Under the pieces are notes generated by a model. The model had not been told where the DNA came from, searched no databases, and worked only from the letters and a program-made list of their open reading frames with translations. Positions 8,346 to 18,901 of a stretch of 64,000 bases of DNA are shown one piece after another. Within the stretch, counting starts at the first letter, position 1, and each line of letters opens with the position of its first letter. The position numbers were made by a program, and so were the translations under genes. Source of the stretch: Herbaspirillum aquaticum (GTDB lineage: Bacteria; Pseudomonadota; Gammaproteobacteria; Burkholderiales; Burkholderiaceae_D); contig NZ_NJGV01000010.1 of NCBI RefSeq assembly GCF_002213425.1, positions 1 to 64,000 of the forward strand, written 5' to 3'.

Positions 8346-8938
8346 GCACCCACGGCGGCGATGCCGACGCCGCCGATGCGCACCACGCGGTCAGCCATCT
8401 GCTTGCCCGCGACCAGGCCGATGCCCAGGCCGGCGGCATGCAGCAGTGCGGTGGCGGCGATGAAGCCGGCACCGTACAGGGCGGCCGAGCTGCCGTGCGG
8501 CAGTTCAGCGCCGTGCGCGTAGCCATGGAACATCGCGAAGACCGACACCACCAGCGTGCTGCCCCACAGCGGCAGGCGCACGGCGAAGGCGATCAGCAGA
8601 CCCAGCACGGCCACCGAGGCGGCGATACCGGTTTCCACGGCCGGCATCTGCAGGCCGGCGAAGGCCAGCAGCGCACCTGCCACCATCATCAGCGGGAAGG
8701 CCAGCGGCAGCACCCACAGGGCGCGCTGCTTGTTCTGTGCCGCCCACAGGCCCACGGCCAGCATGGCCAGCAGGTGGTCGATGCCCGAGAACGGGTGGGC
8801 GAAGCCGGCCGCCATGCTGGCCGAGGCATCCATGGTGGAACCCGGATGGCCGGGATGCGCCAGGGCAGTGCCGGCCGCCAGTGCGGTGACGGCCAGAACG
8901 CCCAGGCGGGCACGGGTCTTGGTCGAGAGGGTCAACAT
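8327..8938 (-). CDS. ureJ: HupE/UreJ nickel-supply membrane protein
   Basis: Membrane protein of 203 residues, HupE/UreJ family, thought to supply nickel for urease. It has a signal peptide (1-27, TALA) and then the family metal motif HPGHPGS and HPFSGIDHLLAM. About six hydrophobic helices follow, with FHGYAHG in the middle. I start at ATG 8938; the longer frame upstream is a shadow. It is the last gene of the urt-ure unit, 58 bases after ureG. Confidence 0.9.
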   Translation of the reverse strand: MLTLSTKTRARLGVLAVTALAAGTALAHPGHPGSTMDASASMAAGFAHPFSGIDHLLAMLAVGLWAAQNKQRALWVLPLAFPLMMVAGALLAFAGLQMPAVETGIAASVAVLGLLIAFAVRLPLWGSTLVVSVFAMFHGYAHGAELPHGSSAALYGAGFIAATALLHAAGLGIGLVAGKQMADRVVRIGGVGIAAVGAYLLAA

Positions 8939-8996
8939 GTTTTCTCCTTGGGCTGATACGGCAGATTCTTGATCGGTGAAATGACAGGGTTCAGGT

Positions 8997-9629
8997 TCAG
9001 TTCTTCGGCTTCTCGTCCAGCAAGCCCTGCTTGCGGATGTATTCGATGACCTTCTCCACCCCGTCGCCACTGCGCAGGTTGGTGAACACGAAGGGGCGTT
9101 CACCGCGCATGCGCTTGGCATCGGCCGCCATGATATCCAGATTTGCGCCCACATAGGGAGCTAGGTCGGTCTTGTTGATGATGAGCAGGTCCGAACGGGT
9201 GATGCCGGGGCCGCCCTTGCGCGGGATCTTTTCGCCGCCGGCCACGTCGATCACGTAGATGGTCAGGTCCGACAGTTCCGGGCTGAAGGTAGCGGCCAGG
9301 TTGTCGCCGCCGGACTCCACCAGGATCAGGTCCAGGTCCGGGAAATCGGCGCTCATGCGGGCGATGGCTTCCAGGTTGATGGAGGCGTCCTCGCGGATGG
9401 CGGTGTGCGGGCAGCCGCCGGTTTCCACACCCATCAGGCGTTCTGCCGGCAACGCATCGGCGCGCAGCAGGATTTCCATGTCTTCCTTGGTGTAGATGTC
9501 ATTGGTGATGACGGCCATGTCGTAATGGTCGCGCATGCGCTTGCACAGCATTTCGCACAGCGCCGTCTTGCCGGAACCGACCGGGCCGCCGATGCCCACG
9601 CGCAGCGGATTGGAAGTGGAGTTGCTCAT
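8997..9629 (-). CDS. ureG: Urease accessory GTPase UreG
   Basis: SIMIBI-class GTPase of 210 residues that drives nickel delivery to urease. The P-loop [11 protein letters not shown] lies at 12-22. [15 protein letters not shown] carries the conserved Cys-Pro-His metal site. [15 protein letters not shown] and the [10 protein letters not shown] guanine-binding motif follow. Start chosen at ATG 9629 ([11 protein letters not shown]), since the frame upstream has no family homology. It sits between ureF and ureJ. Confidence 0.96.
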   Translation of the reverse strand: MSNSTSNPLRVGIGGPVGSGKTALCEMLCKRMRDHYDMAVITNDIYTKEDMEILLRADALPAERLMGVETGGCPHTAIREDASINLEAIARMSADFPDLDLILVESGGDNLAATFSPELSDLTIYVIDVAGGEKIPRKGGPGITRSDLLIINKTDLAPYVGANLDIMAADAKRMRGERPFVFTNLRSGDGVEKVIEYIRKQGLLDEKPKN

Positions 9630-9697
9630 GGTTGGTCTCTTGATCTCTTGGTCGTGTTGGAACGAAAACGATATAAACGATTTCGGTAATTCAATCA

Positions 9698-10378
9698 TTA
9701 AGAACGATAGATGCGGCTGTACTGCACCTCATGCTGCATCGACAGCAGCGACAGCCCCGGTGCCCAGTTGCACAGCTCGTCATCCTCCAGCGTCAGCGCG
9801 GTGGCCGCGGCCTTTTCCAGTTCCGGCTGCAGCGACAGCAGGATGCGCTGCCCCGCCACTTGGCCCAGTGGCACGGTCTTCACGCAGGCCAGCACCTGGT
9901 TCTCGGCCCAGGCGAACAGCATGCCCAGCACCGCCGCCTCGCGCGGCACCTGCAGGGCCACGGTGGCAAAGGCCAGCGAGGTGGGCAGCGGCAGTTCCGG
10001 CTGCGCCTGCAGGAGGGCCAGCAAGCCCTCATCGCCCAGCTTCAGGTCGGTCGCCAGTTTGCCCAGCGAATAGCCCATCTGAATGGTTTCGGCACGAAAC
10101 TCGGACGTATCGCGGGCCGCGATGAAGCGTTCGGTCCACAACGTGACCTTTTCTGCATCACGGGCCTCGAAGGCCGCCACCAGCCGCGCAAAGATGGGGG
10201 CCTCGAAACGCGCCACCACCTCATGCAGCGCATGGCCGATCCAGGCGCGGGCCGTGGCTTCACTGCTCACGCGTCCACCCTCGATGGCCGCCTCCAGTCC
10301 TTGCGAATAGCTGTACGCGCCGATCGGCAAGGACGGGCTGCTCAGTTGCAGCAGATGCAGCAAGGCGGCAGCTTGCAT
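9698..10378 (-). CDS. ureF: Urease accessory protein UreF
   Basis: All-helical accessory protein of 226 residues that bridges UreD-bound apo-urease and UreG. The family N-terminus [20 protein letters not shown] and [11 protein letters not shown] are clear. Start placed at ATG 10378 (MQAAALLHL), four bases after the ureE stop; longer frames read into ureE. Order and spacing fit a ureEFG run. Confidence 0.95.
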   Translation of the reverse strand: MQAAALLHLLQLSSPSLPIGAYSYSQGLEAAIEGGRVSSEATARAWIGHALHEVVARFEAPIFARLVAAFEARDAEKVTLWTERFIAARDTSEFRAETIQMGYSLGKLATDLKLGDEGLLALLQAQPELPLPTSLAFATVALQVPREAAVLGMLFAWAENQVLACVKTVPLGQVAGQRILLSLQPELEKAAATALTLEDDELCNWAPGLSLLSMQHEVQYSRIYRS

Positions 10379-10382
10379 GGGG

Positions 10383-10916
10383 TCAGCCCTCTTCCTTCTT
10401 GTCGCCGGGACGATGGATTTTCTGGCGCAGCGGAATCGGTGCCAGCGGATTGTGGTGATGGTCATCGCCATGATGGTGATGGCCGCCCCCATAGGCGCCC
10501 GCTTCCGGCTCGAAAGCCGCCAGTTCTTCAGTCACGCGCGCCCCCAGCCCTTCCAGCATTTCCTTCAACACCGGATCCTTGCGGATACGCAGGAAACCCG
10601 CACCCCCCTCGTGGCCCACATGCGCCTGGGTGTGACGATTGCCGAGGTGGAAGGCGCAACGCAGCAGCAGGTGCGCATCGGCCGCATCGACGCGATAGGT
10701 CGCTTCGGCCTTGGCGATGATCTTGACCACGCGGCCATCATCGCCGCGCAGCAGGTCGCCATCGCGCAGCACCGTACCGCGCACGGTGAACACCGCCACG
10801 TCCTCGCCCGAACGCAGGGTGGCGCGCAGGCGGCTCTTCTCGCGCTGGTCATAGGGCAGTTCCAGTTCGCCGTCGATCTGCTCGGCCTGGGCTATCTTGG
10901 TATTGAGAGTGAGCAT
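10383..10916 (-). CDS. ureE: Urease nickel metallochaperone UreE
   Basis: Nickel-binding chaperone of 177 residues. It has an N-terminal peptide-binding domain and a C-terminal metal domain with LLLRCAFHLGNRHTQAHV. A histidine-rich tail at about 143-156 (GGHHHHGDDHHHN) would store several nickel ions. It lies 18 bases downstream of ureC and four bases upstream of ureF. Confidence 0.95.
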   Translation of the reverse strand: MLTLNTKIAQAEQIDGELELPYDQREKSRLRATLRSGEDVAVFTVRGTVLRDGDLLRGDDGRVVKIIAKAEATYRVDAADAHLLLRCAFHLGNRHTQAHVGHEGGAGFLRIRKDPVLKEMLEGLGARVTEELAAFEPEAGAYGGGHHHHGDDHHHNPLAPIPLRQKIHRPGDKKEEG

Positions 10917-10934
10917 GAAAAAATCTAAAGAAAA

Positions 10935-12631
<1,697 letters not shown>

Positions 12632-12635
<4 letters not shown>

Positions 12636-12976
12636 TTGGTTTGCCCCTTCTTGTCGTTGCCATGCTGGGCCTTCAGCTTGCCCATCACCAGCGCATTGAA
12701 GCCGTAGACGCGGCGGTCCCCCGCCAGCGCCACCAGTTCCACCGTGCGTTCCTGACCGGGCTCGAAGCGCACTGCGGTCCCGGCCGCGATGTTCAAGCGC
12801 ATACCATAGGCCGCTTCACGCTCGAAGCGCAGTGCCGGATTGGTTTCGTAGAAATGGAAGTGGGAGCCGACCTGGATAGGACGGTCGCCGCTGTTGGCCA
12901 CCGTCACCGTCACGGTGGGGCGGCCGACGTTGAGTTCGATGTCGCCGGGTTCGACCAGCATTTCGCCTGGAATCAT
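12632..12976 (-). CDS. ureB: Urease beta subunit
   Basis: Small structural urease subunit of 114 residues, with the start [19 protein letters not shown] and [11 protein letters not shown] typical of UreB. Start set at ATG 12976; the 17 codons upstream are not family sequence. Its stop overlaps the ureC start. The subunits are separate (ureA, ureB, ureC), the usual proteobacterial layout. Confidence 0.97.
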
Positions 12977-12986
12977 GACGCGCTCC

Positions 12987-13289
12987 TCAAGGAATCGGAT
13001 GGTGGACGGTGACCAGCTTGCTGCCATCGGGGAAGGTGGCTTCGACCTGGATGTCGGGGATCATCTCGGGCACGCCTTCCATGACGTCCTCGCGGGTCAG
13101 GATGGTGGTGCCCTCGGACATCAGCTCGGCCACGGTCTTGCCATCGCGCGCACCCTCCATGATGGCGGCGGTGATCAGCGCCACCGCTTCCGGATAGTTG
13201 AGCTTGAGGCCACGGGCCTTGCGGCGCTCGGCCAGCAGCGCGGCGGTGAAGATGAGCAGCTTGTCTTTTTCTCTTGGTGTCAGTTCCAT
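12987..13289 (-). CDS. ureA: Urease gamma subunit
   Basis: Urease subunit of 100 residues, the standard length. [20 protein letters not shown], the [11 protein letters not shown] segment and the C-terminal [18 protein letters not shown] are diagnostic. It follows ureD after about 90 bases and precedes ureB by 10 bases. Confidence 0.97.
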   Translation of the reverse strand: MELTPREKDKLLIFTAALLAERRKARGLKLNYPEAVALITAAIMEGARDGKTVAELMSEGTTILTREDVMEGVPEMIPDIQVEATFPDGSKLVTVHHPIP

Positions 13290-13379
13290 GTTGGCTCCTG
13301 GCCGTTTGGCGGCCTTCAGGTTCTATAACGTACGGAGAGGCTTGATTCAGTTTTCCTGATGCAGCGTTTTACGTCGTGT

Positions 13380-14279
13380 TCAAGTATTCCAGATGCGCGG
13401 AATGGCCGCGTCCTTGCCGGTGACGGCCGGGCGCAGCACATGCCAGGCCGCATGCAGCCACTGCCGCGCCACCAGGCTGGATTGCCCCATGTAGCGTGCG
13501 ATCAGTACCTGCTTCATCAGCGTGGCACCGCTGCGTCCTTCCAGTTGCAGGGCGCCGATGGTCTCGCGCAGCCGTCCGAGGAGCGCCGCATCCATGCCAT
13601 CGCCCACGGCGATCAAGGTGCCGCAGATGCTCTGCCCATCCAGCGCCAGCGGGCCTTGCATGGCACCCGCCTCGGCCTGCAGGCGGCCCTGCTCGAACCA
13701 CACCAGCTTGCCGCCACGGCGGATGCTGGTGCGCTGGCTGACGGCACCGGTGTTGAAGGTTTCGCCCGACGCGGTGCGGCCGAAGCAGAGGATTTCCGCG
13801 CCCAGGTACGCCGCATCGGCGGCCAGGGTCACTTCATGTTCCATGCGCACGTCGGCCCCATCGAAGAAGATGGTTTCCTGCGGCAGCCATTCCAGCGTGG
13901 CTCCTGCTGCCGCGTCGAGCCTGACGGCCTGGCGCGAGGATTGGCCATTGGCGCGATACCACTTGCCCGCACCGGGCGTGGTCAGCAGCACATGGGCGCG
14001 TTCGTCCGCTTCAGCGGTGATGGAGAGCTGGTCGCCACCGACGATGCCGCCCGGCGGGTGGACGATGATGGCGTGGCAGATGGACGGGTCTTCGGGATAG
14101 AGCGGCTTCTGTACGCGCAGGGGTCCGAAGTGCTGGCGGCGCATCAGGCGCGTGGTGCCTTTGTCGTCGGCAAAGCCCAGCGCCAGGCGTGCCTGGTCCG
14201 GCGCATGCCGCAGGGGCGCACCTGGTGTCGCGGGGGCCGGCATGCTGGCGGGTTCCGGATGGCCGGGGAGTCGTTTCAT
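13380..14279 (-). CDS. ureD: Urease accessory protein UreD
   Basis: Urease assembly scaffold of about 299 residues, with HPPGGIVGGDQL, LTTPGAGKWYRANG and LEWLPQETIFFDGA, the UreD core. I chose ATG 14279 (MKRLPGHPEP); ATG 14243 (MPAPATPGAP) is a possible shorter start, and neither has a strong ribosome site. It lies between urtE and ureA, which ties urea uptake to urease assembly in one run of genes. Confidence 0.93.
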   Translation of the reverse strand: MKRLPGHPEPASMPAPATPGAPLRHAPDQARLALGFADDKGTTRLMRRQHFGPLRVQKPLYPEDPSICHAIIVHPPGGIVGGDQLSITAEADERAHVLLTTPGAGKWYRANGQSSRQAVRLDAAAGATLEWLPQETIFFDGADVRMEHEVTLAADAAYLGAEILCFGRTASGETFNTGAVSQRTSIRRGGKLVWFEQGRLQAEAGAMQGPLALDGQSICGTLIAVGDGMDAALLGRLRETIGALQLEGRSGATLMKQVLIARYMGQSSLVARQWLHAAWHVLRPAVTGKDAAIPRIWNT

Positions 14280-14391
14280 ACCTGGTTCTTCATTGCGTGG
14301 AAGGCGGCGTGTGCAAGCGGACTGCCTGGCCGCGAACATGCGACTTTATAGCAGACCCGCTGCAAACGCGCAGCCTTCCTTTGCGACGGTA

Positions 14392-15090
14392 TCAGACCGC
14401 CAGATGCTTCTTCACGTCTTCGCCATCCATCTGGTCCTGGGTACCGGCCGCGACCACTTCGCCGCGCGACATCACCACGAAGGTATCGGCCAGTTCACGG
14501 GCGAAGTCGAAATACTGCTCGCACAGCAGGATGCCGATGTCGCCGCGCTGGCGCAGCAGGCTGATGACGCGGCCGATGTCCTTGATGATGGAAGGCTGGA
14601 TGCCCTCCGTCGGTTCATCCAGGATGATCAGCTTGGGCTCGGCCAGCAGCGCCCGGGCAATGGCCAGCTGCTGCTGTTGGCCGCCGGAAAGATCGCCGCC
14701 GCGACGATGCAGCATTTCCTTCAAGACCGGGAAGAGTTCATAGACCTCGCCCTTGATGGTGGAGGCACGGCGGCCCGACAGCGTAGCCATGCCCATGAGC
14801 ATGTTTTCCTCCACCGTCAGGCGCGCGAAGATCTCGCGTCCCTGCGGCACGTAGGCGATGCCCAGCTTGGCGCGCTGGTGCGGCTTGAGACGGGTGATGT
14901 CCTGGCCTTCGAAGCTGACGTTGCCCTTGGCCACCGGCAGCACGCCCATCAGGCATTTCAGGAGCGTGGTCTTGCCCACGCCATTGCGGCCCAGCAGGGA
15001 CAAGACTTTGCCCTTCTGCACATCGAGCGAGACGCCGCGCAGGGTATGCGCCGCGCCGTAGTACTGGTTCAGTTCATTGACTTGCAGCAT
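14392..15090 (-). CDS. urtE: Urea ABC transporter ATP-binding protein UrtE
   Basis: Branched-chain-type ABC ATPase (LivF-like) of 232 residues. It has Walker A GRNGVGKT, the VPQGREIFARLTVEENM block, signature LSGGQQQQLAIARALL and Walker B LIILDEPTEGIQPSI. The last of these is diagnostic of UrtE. It pairs with UrtD, encoded 18 bases upstream. It is followed by ureD after 112 bases. Confidence 0.96.
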   Translation of the reverse strand: MLQVNELNQYYGAAHTLRGVSLDVQKGKVLSLLGRNGVGKTTLLKCLMGVLPVAKGNVSFEGQDITRLKPHQRAKLGIAYVPQGREIFARLTVEENMLMGMATLSGRRASTIKGEVYELFPVLKEMLHRRGGDLSGGQQQQLAIARALLAEPKLIILDEPTEGIQPSIIKDIGRVISLLRQRGDIGILLCEQYFDFARELADTFVVMSRGEVVAAGTQDQMDGEDVKKHLAV

Positions 15091-15108
15091 GGATGATGGT
15101 CTCCGCTC

Positions 15109-15990
15109 TTATCGTCCCAGGTAGACTTCGATGACGCGTTCGTTGGATTGCACCTGGCGCATGTTGCCTTCGGCCAGGACCGATCCTTCGTGCAGCACGG
15201 TCACCTTGCCACCTTGGGCGATCTCCTCGACGAAGCCCATGTCGTGTTCCACCACCATGATGGAATGCTTGCCGCGCAGCTCGTTCAACAGCTCGGCGGT
15301 GCGCGCGGTCTCGGCGTCGGACATGCCGGCCACCGGTTCATCGAGCAACAGCAATTGCGGTTCCTGCATCAACAGCATGCCGATCTCCAGCCACTGCTTC
15401 TGCCCGTGCGAGAGCAGGCCGGCCACGCGGTGTTCCTGGCCGTTCAGGCGGATCAGCTTGAGGATTTCCTCGATCTTGCCGATCTGCTCCGAGGACAGGC
15501 GCGCAAAGAGCGTGGTCTTGACGCGCTTGTCCATCTTCATCGCCAGTTCCAGGTTCTCGAACACGGTGTGCTGCTCGAACACCGTCGGACGCTGGAACTT
15601 GCGGCCGATGCCCGCATGCGCGATCTCGTATTCGGTCATCTTGGTCAGGTCGATGGTCTGGCCGAAGAAGGCGGTACCGGCGGTGGGCCGGGTCTTGCCG
15701 GTGATGACGTCCATCATCGTGGTCTTGCCCGCACCATTGGGGCCGATGATGCAGCGCAGTTCACCGACCGAAATATCCAGGTTCAGGTTGTTGATGGCCT
15801 TGAAGCCATCGAAGGACACCGTGATGTTTTCCAGGTAGAGGATGGCACCGTGGGTGGTATCGACACCCTCGGGTTTGATGCGTTCGTAGGATGCGCCGTG
15901 GTCGGCGCGGGGCGTGTCGACGTTACCGCCCAGGCCGCCGATGCCTACCGCGTTTTTTCCCATGCTTTTGCCGGGTTCGATGGCACTCAT
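15109..15990 (-). CDS. urtD: Urea ABC transporter ATP-binding protein UrtD
   Basis: LivG-like ABC ATPase of 293 residues with Walker A GPNGAGKT, signature LLSHGQKQWLEIGMLL and Walker B LLLLDEPVAGMSDAET, the UrtD pattern. The ATG at 15990 has a strong AGGAGG site ten bases upstream and overlaps the urtC stop by four bases. It carries an N-terminal extension of about 50 residues, rich in glycine, before the ABC domain; this may be a family variation. Confidence 0.95.
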   Translation of the reverse strand: MSAIEPGKSMGKNAVGIGGLGGNVDTPRADHGASYERIKPEGVDTTHGAILYLENITVSFDGFKAINNLNLDISVGELRCIIGPNGAGKTTMMDVITGKTRPTAGTAFFGQTIDLTKMTEYEIAHAGIGRKFQRPTVFEQHTVFENLELAMKMDKRVKTTLFARLSSEQIGKIEEILKLIRLNGQEHRVAGLLSHGQKQWLEIGMLLMQEPQLLLLDEPVAGMSDAETARTAELLNELRGKHSIMVVEHDMGFVEEIAQGGKVTVLHEGSVLAEGNMRQVQSNERVIEVYLGR

Positions 15991-17117
15991 GCTGCCTCCT
16001 TGGATGCGCTGCCCTCGGCGGGCGCGGCATCGCGTTTCTTGAATTTCTGCACCAGGCCCAGGATGCCCTGCGGCAGGAACAGCGTGACCAGGATGAAGAT
16101 CAGTCCCAGCGCATACAGCCACAGGTCCGGGAAGGCGGCCGTGAACCAGCTCTTCAAGCCATTGACCGTGAAGGCACCGATGATGGGGCCGATCAGCGTG
16201 CCCCGTCCACCGACGGCGGCCCAGATCACCATCTCGATGGAATTGGCCGGCGACATTTCGGAGGGGTTGATGATGCCTACCTGCGGCACGTACAGCGCAC
16301 CGGCGATGCCGCAGATCACGGCCGAGAGCGTCCAGACGAACAGCTTGAACCACAGCGGGTTGTAGCCGATGAACATGAGGCGCGATTCGGAATCGCGCAC
16401 GCCCTGCAGCACGCGGCCCAGCTTGGAGGTGACGATCATGCGGCACAGGACCAGGGCACCGAACAGCAGCGCCAGCGTCACCAGGTACAGCACAGCCTTG
16501 GTGGCCGGTGCGGTGATGGTGAAGCCGAGGATGCGCTTGAAGTCGGTAAAGCCGTTGTTGCCGCCGAAGCCGGTATCGTTGCGGAAGAACAGCAGCATGA
16601 AGGCGAAGGTCATCGCTTGCGTGATGATGGAGAAATACACGCCCTTGATGCGCGAACGGAATGCGAAATAGCCGAACACGAAGGCCAGCAGACCCGGCAC
16701 CAGCACCACCAGCAGCATGGAGAACCAGAAGTGGTCGGTCATCCACCAGTACCAGGGATAGGCCTTCCAGTTCAGGAACACCATGAAGTCCGGCAGGTCG
16801 CTCTGGTACACGCCGTCACGGCCGATGGCGCGCATCAGGTACATGCCGTGGGCGTATCCGCCCAGTGCGAAGAAAACGCCATGACCCAGAGAAAGGATGC
16901 CCGTATAGCCCCACACCAGGTCCAGTGCCAGCGCCGCCATGGCGTAGCACATGAACTTGCCGACCAAAGCGACGGTGTAGGAGGACACGTGCAGCGCGCT
17001 ATCTGCGGGGAACAGCAGGTTGCAGACCGGCAGCAGCGCCAGCACGATGGTGCAGATGACGATGCCGGTCCAGGACGGGCGATTGAACAGCGAGGGGCGC
17101 ATGATCATGGTGCTCAT
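15987..17117 (-). CDS. urtC: Urea ABC transporter permease UrtC
   Basis: LivM-like permease of 376 residues with about ten hydrophobic segments. The conserved stretch YTGILSLGHGVFFALGGYAHGMYLMR and the loop GVRDSESRLMFIGYNP are typical. Start at ATG 17117 overlaps the urtB stop by four bases; a second ATG at 17108 is also possible. The open frame extends far upstream, but that part is an out-of-frame shadow of urtB. Confidence 0.95.
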   Translation of the reverse strand: MSTMIMRPSLFNRPSWTGIVICTIVLALLPVCNLLFPADSALHVSSYTVALVGKFMCYAMAALALDLVWGYTGILSLGHGVFFALGGYAHGMYLMRAIGRDGVYQSDLPDFMVFLNWKAYPWYWWMTDHFWFSMLLVVLVPGLLAFVFGYFAFRSRIKGVYFSIITQAMTFAFMLLFFRNDTGFGGNNGFTDFKRILGFTITAPATKAVLYLVTLALLFGALVLCRMIVTSKLGRVLQGVRDSESRLMFIGYNPLWFKLFVWTLSAVICGIAGALYVPQVGIINPSEMSPANSIEMVIWAAVGGRGTLIGPIIGAFTVNGLKSWFTAAFPDLWLYALGLIFILVTLFLPQGILGLVQKFKKRDAAPAEGSASKEAA

Positions 17118-18730
17118 TCCACGCTCCTTCCCTTGAGTGAGAAGAGGCCTTGCGGACGCTTCTGGATGAATACGATGATGAAGACCAGGATGGCGATCTT
17201 GGCCAGCACGGCGCCGGCCATCGGCTCCAGGAATTTGTTGACTTCGCCCAGGCCGAAGGCTGCGATGACGGTACCGGCCAACTGGCCCACGCCGCCCAGC
17301 ACCACCACCATGAACGAGTCGACGATGTAACCCTGTCCCAGGTCGGGACCGACGTTGCCCAGCTGCGAGAGCGCCACGCCACCGAGACCGGCGATGCCGC
17401 AACCGAGACCGAAGGTCATCATGTCGATCTTGCCGGTGGACACGCCCACGCAGTCGGCCATGCGGCGATTCTGCGTGACGGCGCGCACGAACAGGCCCAG
17501 GCGGGTCTTGTTCAAGATCAGCCACACCGCGAACACCACGAAGAGCGCAAAGAACACGATCACGATGCGGTTGTAGGACAGCACCAGCGAACCGAGCACG
17601 GTCACGCCGCCAGACATCCAGCTCGGGTTGGCCACTTCCACGTTCTGCGCACCGAAGATGGAGCGCACACCTTGCATCAGCATCAGGCTGATCCCCCAGG
17701 TGCAGAGCAGGGTTTCCAGCGGACGGCCATAGAGCCAGCGGATCACCAGACGCTCCAGCGCAATGCCGACGGCGGCGGCCACGATGAAGGCGGCCGGCAG
17801 TGCCACCACCAGATACGCATCGATGGCACCGGGGAAGAACTTGCGGAACACCAGCTGGCATACGTAGGTGGTGTAGGCACCGATCATCAGCAGCTCACCG
17901 TGGGCCATGTTGATGATGCCCATGAGGCCGAAGGTGATCGCCAGGCCCAGTGCGGCCAGCAGCAGCACGCTGCCCAGCGAGACCCCATAGAACAGCTTGC
18001 CGGCGAAGTCGACGATGGCCAGGTGGCGGTCCAGTGCGGAGAGGGTGCGCACCGCTTCCACGCGCACGCCCTCATCGGCTTCGACGTAGGAGCCATCGGG
18101 ATTCTTGGCCAGCATGTTTTCCAGCACCGGCTTCAACGAGGCATTGGTGGTCTCGGCCAGCTTCTTGACGGCGGCGCGGCGTGCCGCCGGGTCGGTCGAA
18201 TGCAGGTTGGCGGTGGCTTGCACCTGCTGCAGCACGTCCTTGATCTGCGGATCGCTTTCCTTGGCGAGCGCTTTTTCGATCAGCGGGATCTGCGCCGGGT
18301 CGGCATTCTTGAGCAATTCACCGGCGGCGGCCAGGCGCTGGTCGCGCTGCGGCGAGAGCAGTTTGAGGCCCGAGAGCGCGCCGTCGACAGCGCCGCGCAG
18401 GCGGTTGTTGACGGTGATGCCTTCGGCGTCATCGGGCGCCGGGCCGGTCTGGTCATTGGCCGGATTGAACGCCTTGCCCGCGTCGTCGACGATGAGCACG
18501 TCACCGGCGGGGGTGACGTAGAGCGCGTCGCTGTTCAAGGCATTGAGGATCTTGAGCGCGTCTTCATTGGCCAGCGCGGCAATCTGGTTGACGGCGTCGA
18601 TGCGCGCGTCGGGGTCGTCTCCGCCAAGGGGCTTGAGCAAGGCCGGATCGATGGCTGCGAACGCCCCCAGGGCGTGGACGCAAAGCCAGGTCGCGAGCAG
18701 CCCGCGTAGGAACTGGATGGCTGGTTTCAT
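17114..18730 (-). CDS. urtB: Urea ABC transporter permease UrtB
   Basis: LivH-like permease of 538 residues. A signal-like segment (1-26) is followed by an export-side domain of about 200 residues and then a C-terminal membrane domain with GLAITFGLMGIINMAHGE and NRRMADCVGVSTGKIDM. The long N-terminal domain is a known trait of UrtB relative to LivH. It lies between urtA and urtC, with a large hairpin in the gap after urtA. Confidence 0.94.
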   Translation of the reverse strand: MKPAIQFLRGLLATWLCVHALGAFAAIDPALLKPLGGDDPDARIDAVNQIAALANEDALKILNALNSDALYVTPAGDVLIVDDAGKAFNPANDQTGPAPDDAEGITVNNRLRGAVDGALSGLKLLSPQRDQRLAAAGELLKNADPAQIPLIEKALAKESDPQIKDVLQQVQATANLHSTDPAARRAAVKKLAETTNASLKPVLENMLAKNPDGSYVEADEGVRVEAVRTLSALDRHLAIVDFAGKLFYGVSLGSVLLLAALGLAITFGLMGIINMAHGELLMIGAYTTYVCQLVFRKFFPGAIDAYLVVALPAAFIVAAAVGIALERLVIRWLYGRPLETLLCTWGISLMLMQGVRSIFGAQNVEVANPSWMSGGVTVLGSLVLSYNRIVIVFFALFVVFAVWLILNKTRLGLFVRAVTQNRRMADCVGVSTGKIDMMTFGLGCGIAGLGGVALSQLGNVGPDLGQGYIVDSFMVVVLGGVGQLAGTVIAAFGLGEVNKFLEPMAGAVLAKIAILVFIIVFIQKRPQGLFSLKGRSVE

Positions 18731-18825
18731 GGTCGGTGTACGCCTCGAAGCGCGGGCCGGTCGATGCGGTGGCCGGGGCGAGTCGTCGGGCGGTTTTCTT
18801 GTGGAGGGAAATGCATTGCGGCGGA

Positions 18826-18870
18826 CGGAGCCTTCCCTACGCCACGCTGCGGCGTAGGGAAGGCGCTCCG
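18826..18870 (-). promoter_or_regulatory. urtA-urtB intergenic hairpin
   Basis: A perfect 13-base-pair stem (18831-18843 with 18851-18863) and a 7-base loop are extended by CGGAG/CTCCG across a two-base bulge. It lies in the 171-base gap between urtA and urtB and has no U-tract. It probably blocks 3' decay of urtA mRNA or partly attenuates, giving more binding protein than permease. Confidence 0.55.
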
Positions 18871-18901
18871 AAGAACGCCAAGAACTACAACAACCGCAAG
18901 C

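Noticed and set aside
17150-18709. A 519-codon plus-strand frame opposite urtB
   Set aside because: urtB is conserved and fits its operon; the antisense product has no recognisable fold.
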